Assembly: GCA_030146875.1 (NCBI GenBank)
Contig: JASLAX010000076.1
Span: 1-15,919, forward strand
Direction: 5' to 3'
From: Longimicrobiaceae bacterium
GTDB lineage: Bacteria > Gemmatimonadota > Gemmatimonadetes > Longimicrobiales > Longimicrobiaceae
Length of the DNA stretch: 15,919 nucleotides
The notes below the pieces were generated by a model. The model worked only from the letters and a program-made list of their open reading frames with translations. It did not search any database and was not told the DNA's origin. A program made the translations under genes and the position numbers. Shown here one piece after another: positions 5,921-13,184 of the stretch (positions within the stretch are counted from its first letter, which is position 1; each line of letters begins with the position of its first letter).

Positions 5921-6514
5921 ATGAGCGAGATCCAGACGCAGACCGAGACGCCGATCTACCAGGCGGACGAAGCACCGCCCGCCACGTACACCTTCCGGCG
6001 CAGCCTGCTGGACCAGGAGCAGACGTACACGCTGGAGGGCGCCGAGATGGTGGTTTCGGCCGAGGGGCGCGAGGTGGAGCGCATCCCGCTCTCGGCCGTG
6101 GAGGAGGTCTCGCTGCGCTTCCACCGCACGCGGATGTGGACCGCCCACCAGGCGTTCGTGAAGTACGGCAAGGGGCGCCGCGTGGTGCTGCAGGACCTGC
6201 ACTTCAAGGGGATCGCCAACGCCGAGTCGCGCGCGGCCAGCTACTCCGCGTTCCTGCGCTCGCTGCACGCCGCGCTGGCGGAGCACGGCGGCGCGGTGCG
6301 CTTCCGGGCCGGCTCCGTCTTCAACTTCCTGGGCTCCATCGTCATGACGGTGGTGATGCTGGCCATCCTGGCGGGCGCGCTGCTCTTCCGCTCGTGGATC
6401 GTGGCGGTGCCCGCCGCGCTGATCCTCCTCCGGCTGGTGCCCATCATCCCCCGCTCGCGCCCGCTGAAGTACACCGCGGACCGCATCCCCCAGAAGCTCC
6501 TCCCGCGCGGTTGA
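5921..6514 (+). CDS. Hypothetical protein with two C-terminal membrane helices
   Basis: This is a 197-residue protein I do not recognise. Residues 1-125 are soluble and look like a small beta-rich, PH-like or YcxB-like domain: YTFRRSLLDQEQTYTLEGAE, then an AEGREVERIPLSAVEEVSLR strand-loop pattern, and the basic-aromatic segment AHQAFVKYGKGRRVVLQDLH. Two hydrophobic helices follow at about 136-154 and 157-175, with a short basic tail rich in Arg and Lys. This suggests an inner-membrane protein with a cytoplasmic N-terminal domain. The ATG at 5921 was chosen because protein-like sequence starts there, but no Shine-Dalgarno precedes it and the frame remains open upstream to 5576. It stands alone; function unknown. 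Confidence 0.72.
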   Translation: MSEIQTQTETPIYQADEAPPATYTFRRSLLDQEQTYTLEGAEMVVSAEGREVERIPLSAVEEVSLRFHRTRMWTAHQAFVKYGKGRRVVLQDLHFKGIANAESRAASYSAFLRSLHAALAEHGGAVRFRAGSVFNFLGSIVMTVVMLAILAGALLFRSWIVAVPAALILLRLVPIIPRSRPLKYTADRIPQKLLPRG

Positions 6515-6868
6515 CGCGCGTGGGCCTCCTCTCGGCCCTGGCGCGTCCGTTCACCGCCACGCGCGCCCCTCGTGGCGGGAGACGTGGTCCGGGCGCTCGC
6601 CGTGGCCGAGGGTCCGCGGCCCGGGCGGATGGAGCTCGACGTGTACCAGGCGAGCTCCGTCGCGGACGACACGGCGAGCCCGCCACGATCGTGCTGGCGT
6701 GGGACACAATGGGCCAGCTCGTGGACGACAACATTGTTCAAGGCTCATACGGGGCGGCTCCTGGCACGTGACTTCCATCGTTCCCGCGGCCGGTGCCCTC
6801 TCGACCGAGGCGCACCGGTGCGCCCCGCCCCCAGCAGGGGACGGGTTCCCCGACAGCCAGGAGGACCG
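6515..6868 (+). other. 354-bp region upstream of the pinensin-like gene
   Basis: No complete gene is seen. Between about 6570 and 6750 short stretches in different plus-strand frames look protein-like (GRMELDVYQASSVADDTA in one frame, EPATIVLAWDTMGQLVDDNI in the next), which might be a decayed gene with a frameshift; I do not recognise it. GC content dips around 6700-6750, where ACAATG (6706-6711) and CATTGT (6732-6737) form an inverted repeat that could be a regulator site. A confident promoter could not be assigned. Confidence 0.35.
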
Positions 6869-7096
6869 ATGAAGAAGCTCAGCCTGAAGCTCGACGACCT
6901 GCAGGTGGCCTCGTTCGACACCGGCGAGACGGGCGAGGACCGCGGCACCGTGCACGGCCACGACCACTCGCGCCCCCCGCACGACACCTGCAGGAACACC
7001 TGCGACTGCATCACGAACTACAACACCTGCCTGGAGCCCTGCGGCACCACGCTCTGCGGCTCCGAGGTCGACACCGACTGCTGCTTCGTGATCTGA
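6869..7096 (+). CDS. Pinensin-like Cys-rich RiPP precursor peptide
   Basis: This is a 75-residue peptide. The N-terminus MKKLSLKLDDLQVASFDTG, followed by GTVHGH at 26-31, matches the leader pattern of pinensin-type lanthipeptide precursors as I know it (a lysine-rich KLxLKLDDLxVxSF segment, then GTVxG). The C-terminal half has eight cysteines at 41, 45, 47, 54, 58, 63, 71 and 72 with many Thr residues, enough for several thioether rings or four disulfides. The start is certain: AGGAGG at 6859-6864 sits four bases before the ATG. A 17-bp hairpin follows the stop. No LanB/LanC-type enzyme, protease or exporter is in the window, so it is an orphan here. A disulfide-rich secreted peptide is the alternative, but there is no Sec signal. 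Confidence 0.82.
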   Translation: MKKLSLKLDDLQVASFDTGETGEDRGTVHGHDHSRPPHDTCRNTCDCITNYNTCLEPCGTTLCGSEVDTDCCFVI

Positions 7097-7117
7097 CGAG
7101 GCTCCACCCCCGCTGAA

Positions 7118-7154
7118 CGGAGCCGGCCGGGACGTCGCGTCCCGGCCGGCTCCG
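7118..7154 (+). terminator. 17-bp perfect hairpin after the pinensin-like gene
   Basis: Bases 7118-7134 are the exact reverse complement of 7138-7154, with loop TCG. It begins 22 bp after the peptide stop codon. The stem is almost all G/C and no T run follows. It also lies downstream of the TetR gene stop (7212) on the other strand, so it could serve both convergent genes. Confidence 0.75.
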
Positions 7155-7211
7155 CGTCTCCCGCCGGCCAGGCAGGCCGCCCGGGACCGCCGCCGAGGCA
7201 TCCCTTCTCCG

Positions 7212-7853
7212 TTAGCCCGCCGGCCCCCGCGAGCCCGCCGCCAGCGAGGGCTCCGCGACCACCGCCCCGAGGGTCCGCAGGTACTCCTCCACCGCGAAGC
7301 GCTCCGGGTCCATCACCACCTGCAGCGCGCACCCCTCCACGAACCCCGCCGCCACCGCGGCCAGCCCGTCGGGGCTCACTCCGGCGTAGCGCTCCGGCTC
7401 CGCCGCCACCACCTCGGCCGCCAGGGGCCGCAGCGCGTCGCGGTACCGGTCCAGCGCGCCGCGGATCGCCCTCTGCACCTCGGGGTGGCGCGTTCCCATC
7501 ACCCAGAAGTCGAAGAACAGCTCCACCCGCGACCGCTGCGCCGGCAGGCTCTGCACGTCGCGCGCGACCACGGCCAGCAGCCGCTGGCGCGGGGTGGGGA
7601 GCGCCAGGTCCTCGTCCAGCGCGCGGGCCACGATGGTGCGCTCCAGCAGCCAGCCCAGCAGCGAGACGAGCAGGGCGTCGCGCGAGGCGAAGTAGAAGAG
7701 CACCAGGCCGCTGCTCACCCCGGCCTCGGCGGCCACGGCGCGCACGGTCAGCCCGGTCAGGCGCTCCCGGGCCGCCACCCGGTAGGCGGCGGACAGGATC
7801 GTCCCGCGGCGGCTCTCCTCCGGCTCCCTGCGTCCCGGCACGCTCCCTCCCAT
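7212..7853 (-). CDS. TetR/AcrR family transcriptional regulator
   Basis: This is a 213-residue protein with an N-terminal TetR helix-turn-helix at about 15-60: ILSAAYRVAARERLTGLTVR followed by AVAAEAGVSSGLVLFYFASR. The C-terminal ligand-binding half (about 80-200) has the helical pattern of BetI-like TetR proteins, with FFDFWVMGTRHPEVQRAIRG and GFVEGCALQVVMDPERF. It is divergent from the aldehyde dehydrogenase gene, 73 bp away, and its promoter overlaps a palindrome suited to a TetR dimer, so it very likely represses itself and the ALDH-SDR operon. The ligand is unknown; an acyl-CoA, fatty acid or aldehyde is a reasonable guess from its targets. Confidence 0.92.
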   Translation of the reverse strand: MGGSVPGRREPEESRRGTILSAAYRVAARERLTGLTVRAVAAEAGVSSGLVLFYFASRDALLVSLLGWLLERTIVARALDEDLALPTPRQRLLAVVARDVQSLPAQRSRVELFFDFWVMGTRHPEVQRAIRGALDRYRDALRPLAAEVVAAEPERYAGVSPDGLAAVAAGFVEGCALQVVMDPERFAVEEYLRTLGAVVAEPSLAAGSRGPAG

Positions 7854-7881
7854 TGACCCGGCTCACGGCGTTCGCTAGCGT
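7853..7881 (+). promoter_or_regulatory. Predicted sigma70-type promoter of the ALDH-SDR operon
   Basis: TTGACC at 7853-7858 and TAGCGT at 7876-7881 are separated by exactly 17 bp. The expected transcript start at about 7888 puts the palindrome at 7890-7903 on the first transcribed bases, where a bound repressor would block it. Confidence 0.6.
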
Positions 7882-7882
7882 A

Positions 7883-7911
7883 AGCCTATTGAACGCACGT
7901 TCAGGCCGCAA
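7883..7911 (-). promoter_or_regulatory. Predicted sigma70-type promoter of the tetR gene
   Basis: On the minus strand TTGCGG (complement of 7906-7911) and TAGGCT (complement of 7883-7888) are separated by exactly 17 bp. The palindrome at 7890-7903 fills most of this spacer, which is the classic arrangement for autorepression. Confidence 0.55.
7890..7903. promoter_or_regulatory. Predicted TetR operator palindrome
   Basis: TGAACG-CA-CGTTCA is a 14-bp inverted repeat with perfect 6-bp arms. It lies in the 73-bp gap between tetR and the ALDH gene, in the tetR promoter spacer and just after the ALDH -10 box. Size, symmetry and position fit a TetR dimer site; binding itself is inferred. Confidence 0.7.
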
Positions 7912-7926
7912 CCGGGAAAGGGCGGG

Positions 7927-9546
7927 ATGAGCACCATCGAGCGCGAGGCCGCACCGCGGGCGGCCGCCACCTGGCTGGACGGAAGGCGGCTCCCCAGCGG
8001 GGTCGACCGGCCCATGCTGGAGCGCCTGGCCGGGCACTCCGTGGTGTCCCCCGGCCCCCGCGACGGCATCGAGGTGCGCGTCCCCTTCACCGGCGGAGTC
8101 CTCGGCACCGTGCCCCACGGCCGCCCCGAGGACGTGCGGCGCGCCGTCCGACGCGCCCGCGCGGCGCAGCCCGCCTGGGCCGCCACCTCGTTCGCCGAGC
8201 GCTCCGCCGTCTTCATCCGCTTCCACGACCTGCTGCTGGAGCGGCGCGACCAGGTCCTGGACCTGGTGCAGCTCGAGGCGGGCAAGGCCCGGCGCCACGC
8301 CTTCGAGGAGGTGCTGGACACGGTGGGCGTCGCGCGCCACTACGCGCACCACGCGGAAGGGTACCTCAAGCCGCGGCGGCGCGAGGGCGCCCTGCCCGGC
8401 CTCACCATGGCCTACGAGCACCGGCATCCCGTCGGGGTCGTCGGCTACATCGTCCCGTGGAACTACCCGTTCAACCTGCTGGTCACCGACGCCATCCCCG
8501 CGCTGATGGCCGGGAACGCCGCGGTGCTCAAGCCCGACCACCAGACCTCGTTCACCGCGCTCTGGGCGGTGGACCTGCTCTACGAGGCCGGCCTGCCGCG
8601 CGACGTCCTGCAGGTCGTCACGGGGATGGGTCCGGAGCTGGGGCCCACGCTGGTCGGCCTGGTGGACTTCCTGATGTTCACGGGCAGCACGACCACGGGG
8701 AAGCTGGTGGCGCGGCAGGCGGCGGAGCGGCTGATCGGCGTGTCGCTGGAGCTGGGCGGCAAGAACCCCATGGTGGTGCTGGACGACGCCGACCTGGAGG
8801 CGGCGGTGGACGGGGCCCTGCGCGGCGCGTTCGTGGGCGCCGGCCAGGTGTGCGTCTCCATCGAGCGCATCTACGTTCCCCGCGCGCGGTTCGCGGAGTT
8901 CGTGGGCCGCATGGCGGAGCGGACGAAGGCGCTGAAGCTGGGTCCGGCCCTGGACTTCGGCGTGGACGTGGGCTCGCTGACCTCCGAGCGGCAGCTCACC
9001 ACCGTGCACGACCACGTGGACGACGCGGTGGCGAAGGGCGCCACGGTGATGGCGGGCGGAAGGGCGCGGCCGGACCTGGGCCCCTACTTCTACGAGCCCA
9101 CCATCCTGACCGGCGTGGAGCCGGGGATGAAGGCGTACGAGGAGGAGACCTTCGGCCCCGTCGTGTCCGTCTACCCGTACGACTCGGTGGACGAGGCCGT
9201 GGAGCGGGCCAACGCCACCCGCTACGGGCTGAACGCCAGCGTCTGGGGGCGGAACACGCGGCGCGCGGTGCAGGTGGCGACGCGGATCCGCGCCGGGAGC
9301 GTGAACGTGAACGAGGCGTACGCGGCCACCTGGGGCTCGGTCGCGGCGCCGATCGGCGGGATGAAGGAGTCGGGGATCTCGCGCCGCCACGGGGCGGAGG
9401 GGATCCAGAAGTACACCGAGGTGCAGACGGTGGCGGTGCAGCGGGGCGTTCCGCTGGCGCCCCCGCCGGGGATCTCGGAGGATGCGTACGTGAAGGCCAT
9501 GGCCGGGCTGATGAAGCTCATGCGGCACATCCCCGGCCTCCGCTGA
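7927..9546 (+). CDS. NAD(P)-dependent aldehyde dehydrogenase (succinate-semialdehyde dehydrogenase-like)
   Basis: This is a 539-residue ALDH-superfamily enzyme that oxidises an aldehyde to its acid. All key residues are present: Asn179 in VPWNYPFN, Lys202 in LKPD, the FTGSTTTGK cofactor loop at 251-259, general base Glu275 in LELGGKNP, catalytic nucleophile Cys309 in GAGQVCVS, and Glu407 in EETFGPVV. The overall pattern is closest to the succinate-semialdehyde dehydrogenase branch. The true substrate is not decided by sequence, and a longer-chain aldehyde is equally likely given the downstream acyl-reductase-like SDR. The C-terminal tail after about 505 (GISEDAYVKAMAGLMKLMRH) is an extension beyond the core fold. 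The ATG at 7927 follows a GGGCGGG purine stretch. It is the first gene of the TetR-controlled operon; the SDR starts 20 bp later. Confidence 0.93.
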   Translation: MSTIEREAAPRAAATWLDGRRLPSGVDRPMLERLAGHSVVSPGPRDGIEVRVPFTGGVLGTVPHGRPEDVRRAVRRARAAQPAWAATSFAERSAVFIRFHDLLLERRDQVLDLVQLEAGKARRHAFEEVLDTVGVARHYAHHAEGYLKPRRREGALPGLTMAYEHRHPVGVVGYIVPWNYPFNLLVTDAIPALMAGNAAVLKPDHQTSFTALWAVDLLYEAGLPRDVLQVVTGMGPELGPTLVGLVDFLMFTGSTTTGKLVARQAAERLIGVSLELGGKNPMVVLDDADLEAAVDGALRGAFVGAGQVCVSIERIYVPRARFAEFVGRMAERTKALKLGPALDFGVDVGSLTSERQLTTVHDHVDDAVAKGATVMAGGRARPDLGPYFYEPTILTGVEPGMKAYEEETFGPVVSVYPYDSVDEAVERANATRYGLNASVWGRNTRRAVQVATRIRAGSVNVNEAYAATWGSVAAPIGGMKESGISRRHGAEGIQKYTEVQTVAVQRGVPLAPPPGISEDAYVKAMAGLMKLMRHIPGLR

Positions 9547-9566
9547 ACCCACCCACGGAGGCGCGC

Positions 9567-10655
9567 GTGCCGGTCGTCTTCTTCACGGGCTTCCCGGGCT
9601 TCCTGGGGAGCGAGCTCCTTCCCCGCGTGCTGGAGCGCGCGCCGGAAGACGAGGCCGTCTGCCTCGTCCAGCCCAAGTTCGCCGGCCTGGCCCGCACCCG
9701 CGCGGCCGAGATCGCGGCCGCGCACCCCGCGACGGCGGGCCGCATCACGGTGGTGGAGGGCGACATCACCGCGCCCGACCTGGGCCTCGGAACGGCCCGC
9801 GAGCTGAAGGCCCGCGTGCGCGAGGTCTACCACCTGGCCGCCGTCTACGACCTGTCCGTCGGGCTGGGCCTGGCCATGAAGGTGAACGTGGACGGCACCC
9901 GGCACGTCCTCAACTTCTGCAAGGACGCGCCGGGGCTGGAGCGGCTGCAGTACGTGAGCACCTGCTACGTCAGCGGGCGCTACCCCGGGGTCTTCACCGA
10001 GGACCACCTGGACGAGGGGCAGGAGTTCAACAACTTCTACGAGGAGACCAAGCAGCTCGCCGAGGTGGAGGTGCAGGCGGAGATGCGCAACGGCCTCCCG
10101 GCCACCATCTACCGCCCCGCCATCGTGGTGGGCGACAGCTCGTCCGGCGCCACGCAGAAGTACGACGGCCCCTACTTCGTCATCCAGTGGATCCTCCGCC
10201 AGCCCGGCGTCGCGGTCCTTCCCACGGTGGGGGACGTCGGCAGGACGGAGATGAACGTGGTGCCCCGCGACTTCGTGGTGGACTCCGTCGCCTGGCTCAG
10301 CGGGCGCCCCGAGTCGCGCGGCCAGGTCTACCAGCTCGCCGACCCGGCCCCGCTGAGCATCGACCGGATGATCCAGGAGATCGGCCGCGCCACGGGGCGC
10401 ACCGTCCTGCGCGTGCCGCTCCCGCTGGGCGTGGCGAAGGGCGCGATCGACCGCGTGCCGGGCGTCTACCGGCTGATGCGCATCCCGTCCAGCGCCATCG
10501 ACTACTTCGTGCACCCCACGCGCTACGGCACCGCGGCCACGCAGGCCGACCTGGCCGGGAGCGGCATCCGCTGCCCCTCCTTCGACGAGTACGTGGACCG
10601 CCTGGTGGAGTTCGTCCGCGCCCACCCGGAGGTGGGGTCCGCGGCAATGGTGTAG
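9567..10655 (+). CDS. Extended SDR-family oxidoreductase, fatty-acyl/thioester-reductase-like
   Basis: This is a 362-residue extended short-chain dehydrogenase. The Rossmann motif is TGFPGFLG (7-14). The active site has Ser131/Thr132 in YVSTCYVSG and the YxxxK pair Tyr158/Lys162 in FYEETKQLAE, followed by TIYRPAIVVGDS, a layout typical of the male-sterility/NAD_binding_4 branch that contains fatty acyl-CoA and thioester reductases. The C-terminal third is the substrate-binding half. The start is GTG at 9567 with ACGGAGG upstream; it follows the ALDH gene by 20 bp and is surely co-transcribed. Together with an aldehyde dehydrogenase this could connect an acyl thioester, its aldehyde and the free acid, or a fatty alcohol; the direction and chain length are inferred. 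Confidence 0.88.
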   Translation: MPVVFFTGFPGFLGSELLPRVLERAPEDEAVCLVQPKFAGLARTRAAEIAAAHPATAGRITVVEGDITAPDLGLGTARELKARVREVYHLAAVYDLSVGLGLAMKVNVDGTRHVLNFCKDAPGLERLQYVSTCYVSGRYPGVFTEDHLDEGQEFNNFYEETKQLAEVEVQAEMRNGLPATIYRPAIVVGDSSSGATQKYDGPYFVIQWILRQPGVAVLPTVGDVGRTEMNVVPRDFVVDSVAWLSGRPESRGQVYQLADPAPLSIDRMIQEIGRATGRTVLRVPLPLGVAKGAIDRVPGVYRLMRIPSSAIDYFVHPTRYGTAATQADLAGSGIRCPSFDEYVDRLVEFVRAHPEVGSAAMV

Positions 10656-10700
10656 CGCTCCGGCAGTGGGACGTCGCGCGCGGCCGGCGGCGAGAGGGGG

Positions 10701-10890
10701 CACGCGGAGACGCGGAGAGCGCGGAGACGCGGAGGAAAACCTCCCGTCTCCGCGCTCTGGCCGCTCGTCCCCCGCCGGGGGAGGGATGCCGCCGGGCAGG
10801 ACGAGGGTGGGTCGGGAACCGCCTTCGGCGCCCGGGGTGAGCCCGCTCACGCAGTTCTCCGCGTCTCCGCGTCCTCCGCGCCTCCGCGTG
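10701..10890. repeat. 190-bp element with 35-bp imperfect terminal inverted repeats (MITE-like)
   Basis: Bases 10701-10735 match the reverse complement of 10856-10890 at 31 of 35 positions; both ends begin CACGCGGAG. The arms are built from a repeated CGCGGAG unit. The interior has no gene. I see no clear target-site duplication. The layout suits a non-autonomous mobile element or a dispersed intergenic repeat of this lineage, but it also works as a pair of back-to-back hairpin terminators between two convergent operons. Confidence 0.6.
10716..10758 (+). terminator. 19-bp hairpin with AAAA loop after the SDR gene
   Basis: Bases 10716-10735 pair with 10740-10758 over 19 bp with a single bulged C, closing on an AAAA loop. 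It lies 61 bp after the SDR stop and inside the left half of the inverted-repeat element, so the element may supply the operon's terminator. No T run follows. Confidence 0.6.
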
Positions 10891-10895
10891 GAAGA

Positions 10896-10930
10896 ACGAA
10901 GCCGGCCCCCGAGCGGGAGGCCGGCTTCGT
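10896..10930 (-). terminator. Hairpin after the first S74 fibre gene
   Basis: ACGAAGCCGGCC (10896-10907) pairs exactly with GGCCGGCTTCGT (10919-10930), and CCC/GGG can extend the stem inward. It begins 21 bp after the stop of the minus-strand gene ending at 10951. Confidence 0.7.
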
Positions 10931-10950
10931 CGTTCTGGAGAGCGCCGAGG

Positions 10951-12084
10951 CTACGGCTTCGGCGTCGCGGCCTCGAGCGCCTCCACGCGACGCGCCAGGT
11001 CGGCCAGCGTGCGCTGCAGCGCCTCGTTCTCTGCACGCAGCGTCTCGTTCCGTGCCCGCAGCGCCTCGATCTGCGCGGCCTGCTCGGCGGTGCGGGCTTC
11101 CAGCGCCTTGGCCGCCGCAAGCGCCACCCCGTCGGCGTCCACGGTGCCGATCACCTTGTCGTCGTCGCCCAGGCCGAAGGCGGCGCGGAAGTCCTGCGCC
11201 ATGGGGCCGATGTGGCGGACGTTCGGCTCCTCGCTCTTGTAGCTCCAGCTCCCCACGGGGAGCGAGCGGAGCCGGGCCAGCACGTCCTCGCCGCGCACGT
11301 CCTGGAAGAGGTGCTTGCGGCTCACGTCCGAGGCGTTCGTCCAGGTGCCGTTGGTGTGCAGGTAGGCGCCGGTGCTCGTGGAGATCATCGCGCTGGTCTG
11401 GCCCAGGAAGCTGCCGCCCGTGCACGTGCCATCCGCCGCCGGCCCGCCGAACGCCACTCCGGTCCCGCCCCAGTCGCCGCTCTTGGTTGCCTGTTGCACG
11501 CCCGAAGTGGTGAAGATGAGGCGCATCCCGCAGCGCACCCGGAAGCTGGCGGAGTGGTTGGTGCTCGCGAACGTGGTGTCCGTGGTGTTGGAGCGGTCCG
11601 AGAAGACGAAGGTCCCCTGCCGCGCGTTGGTGTGGGCCATCTGGCCCAGCGCCACGGAAGTGTAGCCCGTGGCCGTGTTGTTCTCGCCCATGGCCACGGT
11701 GCTGCCGCCGGCCGCGACGGCGTTCCAGCCGAAGGCCATGGCGTTGCTGCCGCTGGCGCGGGCGTTCTGGCCCATGGCCATCGACCACTCGCCGATGTTG
11801 GCCGCGTCCCACTGCGTGCCGTTGATCTGGCCGGCGCGGAACGCCGCCTTACGCGGGTACCAAAGCATCCGGGTCCCGGCGCCCTCGGCGGGAACGCCGA
11901 CGCCACTGATGTCGGCGTCGTAGGTGCCGGTCCACAGCGCGCCGCCGTCGATGTTCACGCGGAAGCGGCTGGCCCCCTGATAGCTCACCGCGAGCAGCGA
12001 GTCCGGCGTCTGGGCGGGCGCGGAGGAAGCCGCGGCGCCCAGGGCCAGGGGAAGGAGGAGCGAGGCGCGTCGAAGGAAGATCAT
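10951..12084 (-). CDS. Exported YadA-head-like fibre protein with C-terminal S74 chaperone domain (copy A)
   Basis: This is a 377-residue protein. Residues 1-24 are a Sec signal peptide ending SAPA. Residues about 99-150 are short repeats (SMAMGQNARASGSNAMAFGW, STVAMGENNTATGYTSVALG), the YadA/Hep_Hag head type that builds trimeric beta-rolls. A low-complexity Thr/Ser/Gly region follows. Residues 250-328 are an S74 intramolecular chaperone domain: ASDVSRK with Ser252 and Lys257, and VRHIGPMAQDFRAAFGL with His291. In phage endosialidases this domain folds the trimer and cuts itself off at the Ser. Residues 326-373 form a coiled coil (AALEARxAEQAAQIEAL type heptads). It starts 19 bp after the lipoprotein gene stop with no clear Shine-Dalgarno. 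It is a paralogue of the protein at 13316-14545. A trimeric surface or secreted fibre is inferred. Confidence 0.86.
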   Translation of the reverse strand: MIFLRRASLLLPLALGAAASSAPAQTPDSLLAVSYQGASRFRVNIDGGALWTGTYDADISGVGVPAEGAGTRMLWYPRKAAFRAGQINGTQWDAANIGEWSMAMGQNARASGSNAMAFGWNAVAAGGSTVAMGENNTATGYTSVALGQMAHTNARQGTFVFSDRSNTTDTTFASTNHSASFRVRCGMRLIFTTSGVQQATKSGDWGGTGVAFGGPAADGTCTGGSFLGQTSAMISTSTGAYLHTNGTWTNASDVSRKHLFQDVRGEDVLARLRSLPVGSWSYKSEEPNVRHIGPMAQDFRAAFGLGDDDKVIGTVDADGVALAAAKALEARTAEQAAQIEALRARNETLRAENEALQRTLADLARRVEALEAATPKP

Positions 12085-12103
12085 GGTCGGTTCGGGTCGG
12101 GGT

Positions 12104-13129
12104 TCAGGGCACGGCGATGTTGAGGGCCCGGCCGTTCAGGTCGAGCGATCCGGTCACCGAGACGGGCCCGGTGGCCTTGGTCGCTCCCTGCAGCTCCGTG
12201 CTGCCGGTGATGCGCAGCGCCGGCACGGTGCCGCTGAGCCGGGTGGCCGAGCCGCTCAGGAGCAGGGTGCCGTTGCCGATGGCGCCGGTGGCGTCCACGC
12301 TTCCGGTCGACTCCAGCGTATAGTAACCCAGCCCCAGCGTGCTCCCGTAGCCCACCCGCAGCCCCGCGACCGTCGCGTTCGCGTCGAGCACGGGCATGTT
12401 CGAGGAGTCGAGGAGCGAGTCGGCGGGAACGGTCACGACGCTGCTGGCGGTGGGCGCTTGCGTGCCGTCCGACCAGTTGCCCGCCACGCTCCACAGCGTG
12501 CTCACCGCGCCCGTCCACAGCGCGGACAGCAGCGCCACGGTGGGCGACTCGTCCACCATGGGCGCCGACACGAAGACGGAGAAGCTGAAGGTGCCGACGG
12601 TGTTGTCCACGTCGAACTCCCACGTCTTCGCGGCGGAGATGTCGTTCGGCCGCAGGATCTCCACGTACTCGAAGTACGGCTGGCCCGTGGCCGTGAACGT
12701 CCGGGTGCCGCTGGGATTGCGCACCGACACCTGGCCCGTCCCCGAGGTGCGGTCGGGACCCTCGTGGAAGAACACGCGGATGGAGTCGGCGGAGGCCCCG
12801 TCGGTGGTGCCGATTGCGACCGACGACAGGTTCTGCACCGTCACGTCCGCGGTGAAGATCTCGGTCGTCGCGTTGTAGGCCAGGTTCGACGACGCCAGCT
12901 TCACGTACACGTCCTTCCCGCCGATGATGCGGTCGCCCAGCGACTCGCCGGCGGCGAGCGGGGGCAGCTGGCACGACAGGGTGGCGGCGCGCACGTCCGC
13001 CTCGCAGGTCACCTCGAGCAGACGCGCCGGCTCGGGGCCCGTCGAGGCGGTCGGCGAACGGTCGGTGCAGGCGCCGAGGGAGAGCAGGGCGAGGGCCAGG
13101 AGCCCCTGGGAAGGTCTCACGAGTGGCAT
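12104..13129 (-). CDS. Lipoprotein of unknown function paired with an S74 fibre gene (copy A)
   Basis: This is a 341-residue lipoprotein. The lipobox LSLGAC puts the lipidated Cys at 21, so it is membrane-anchored after export. A first domain (about 40-200) contains DRIIGGKDVYVKLASSNLAY and FTADVTVQNL, then SGTGQVSVRNPSGTRTFTAT, a beta-sandwich-like pattern. A second domain (about 205-341) begins WTGAVSTLWSVAGNWSDG, a motif seen in front of beta-helical repeats of autotransporter-like proteins, and continues as short repeats (GSVDATGAIGNGTLLLSGSA) suited to a beta-helix. I do not recognise a named family. I chose the ATG at 13127-13129 because it starts the signal peptide; the upstream frame is not signal-like and lies over the promoter. 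It is the first gene of the pair. Confidence 0.8.
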   Translation of the reverse strand: MPLVRPSQGLLALALLSLGACTDRSPTASTGPEPARLLEVTCEADVRAATLSCQLPPLAAGESLGDRIIGGKDVYVKLASSNLAYNATTEIFTADVTVQNLSSVAIGTTDGASADSIRVFFHEGPDRTSGTGQVSVRNPSGTRTFTATGQPYFEYVEILRPNDISAAKTWEFDVDNTVGTFSFSVFVSAPMVDESPTVALLSALWTGAVSTLWSVAGNWSDGTQAPTASSVVTVPADSLLDSSNMPVLDANATVAGLRVGYGSTLGLGYYTLESTGSVDATGAIGNGTLLLSGSATRLSGTVPALRITGSTELQGATKATGPVSVTGSLDLNGRALNIAVP

Positions 13130-13184
13130 CGGGATGCGGCGGGCCGGGACGGCCCTGGAGGGGGAGAGGCGGTTTCCGAGCGGA

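Noticed and set aside
3614..6514. A 966-residue plus-strand open frame
   Set aside because: Only its last 197 codons look like a protein. The rest is Arg/Pro-rich antisense of the oxidase-like, DUF1801 and permease genes, an effect of high GC content.
7018..9552. An 844-residue minus-strand open frame
   Set aside because: It is antisense to the complete aldehyde dehydrogenase, which has all catalytic motifs, and overlaps TetR in another frame; its composition is rich in His, Arg and Gly with no family pattern.
10701..10890. CRISPR array
   Set aside because: The repeated CGCGGAG units are short, directly adjoining and arranged as inverted arms, without regular spacers.
9222..11120. A 632-residue minus-strand open frame
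   Set aside because: It is antisense to the SDR gene and crosses the inverted-repeat element; no domain is visible.
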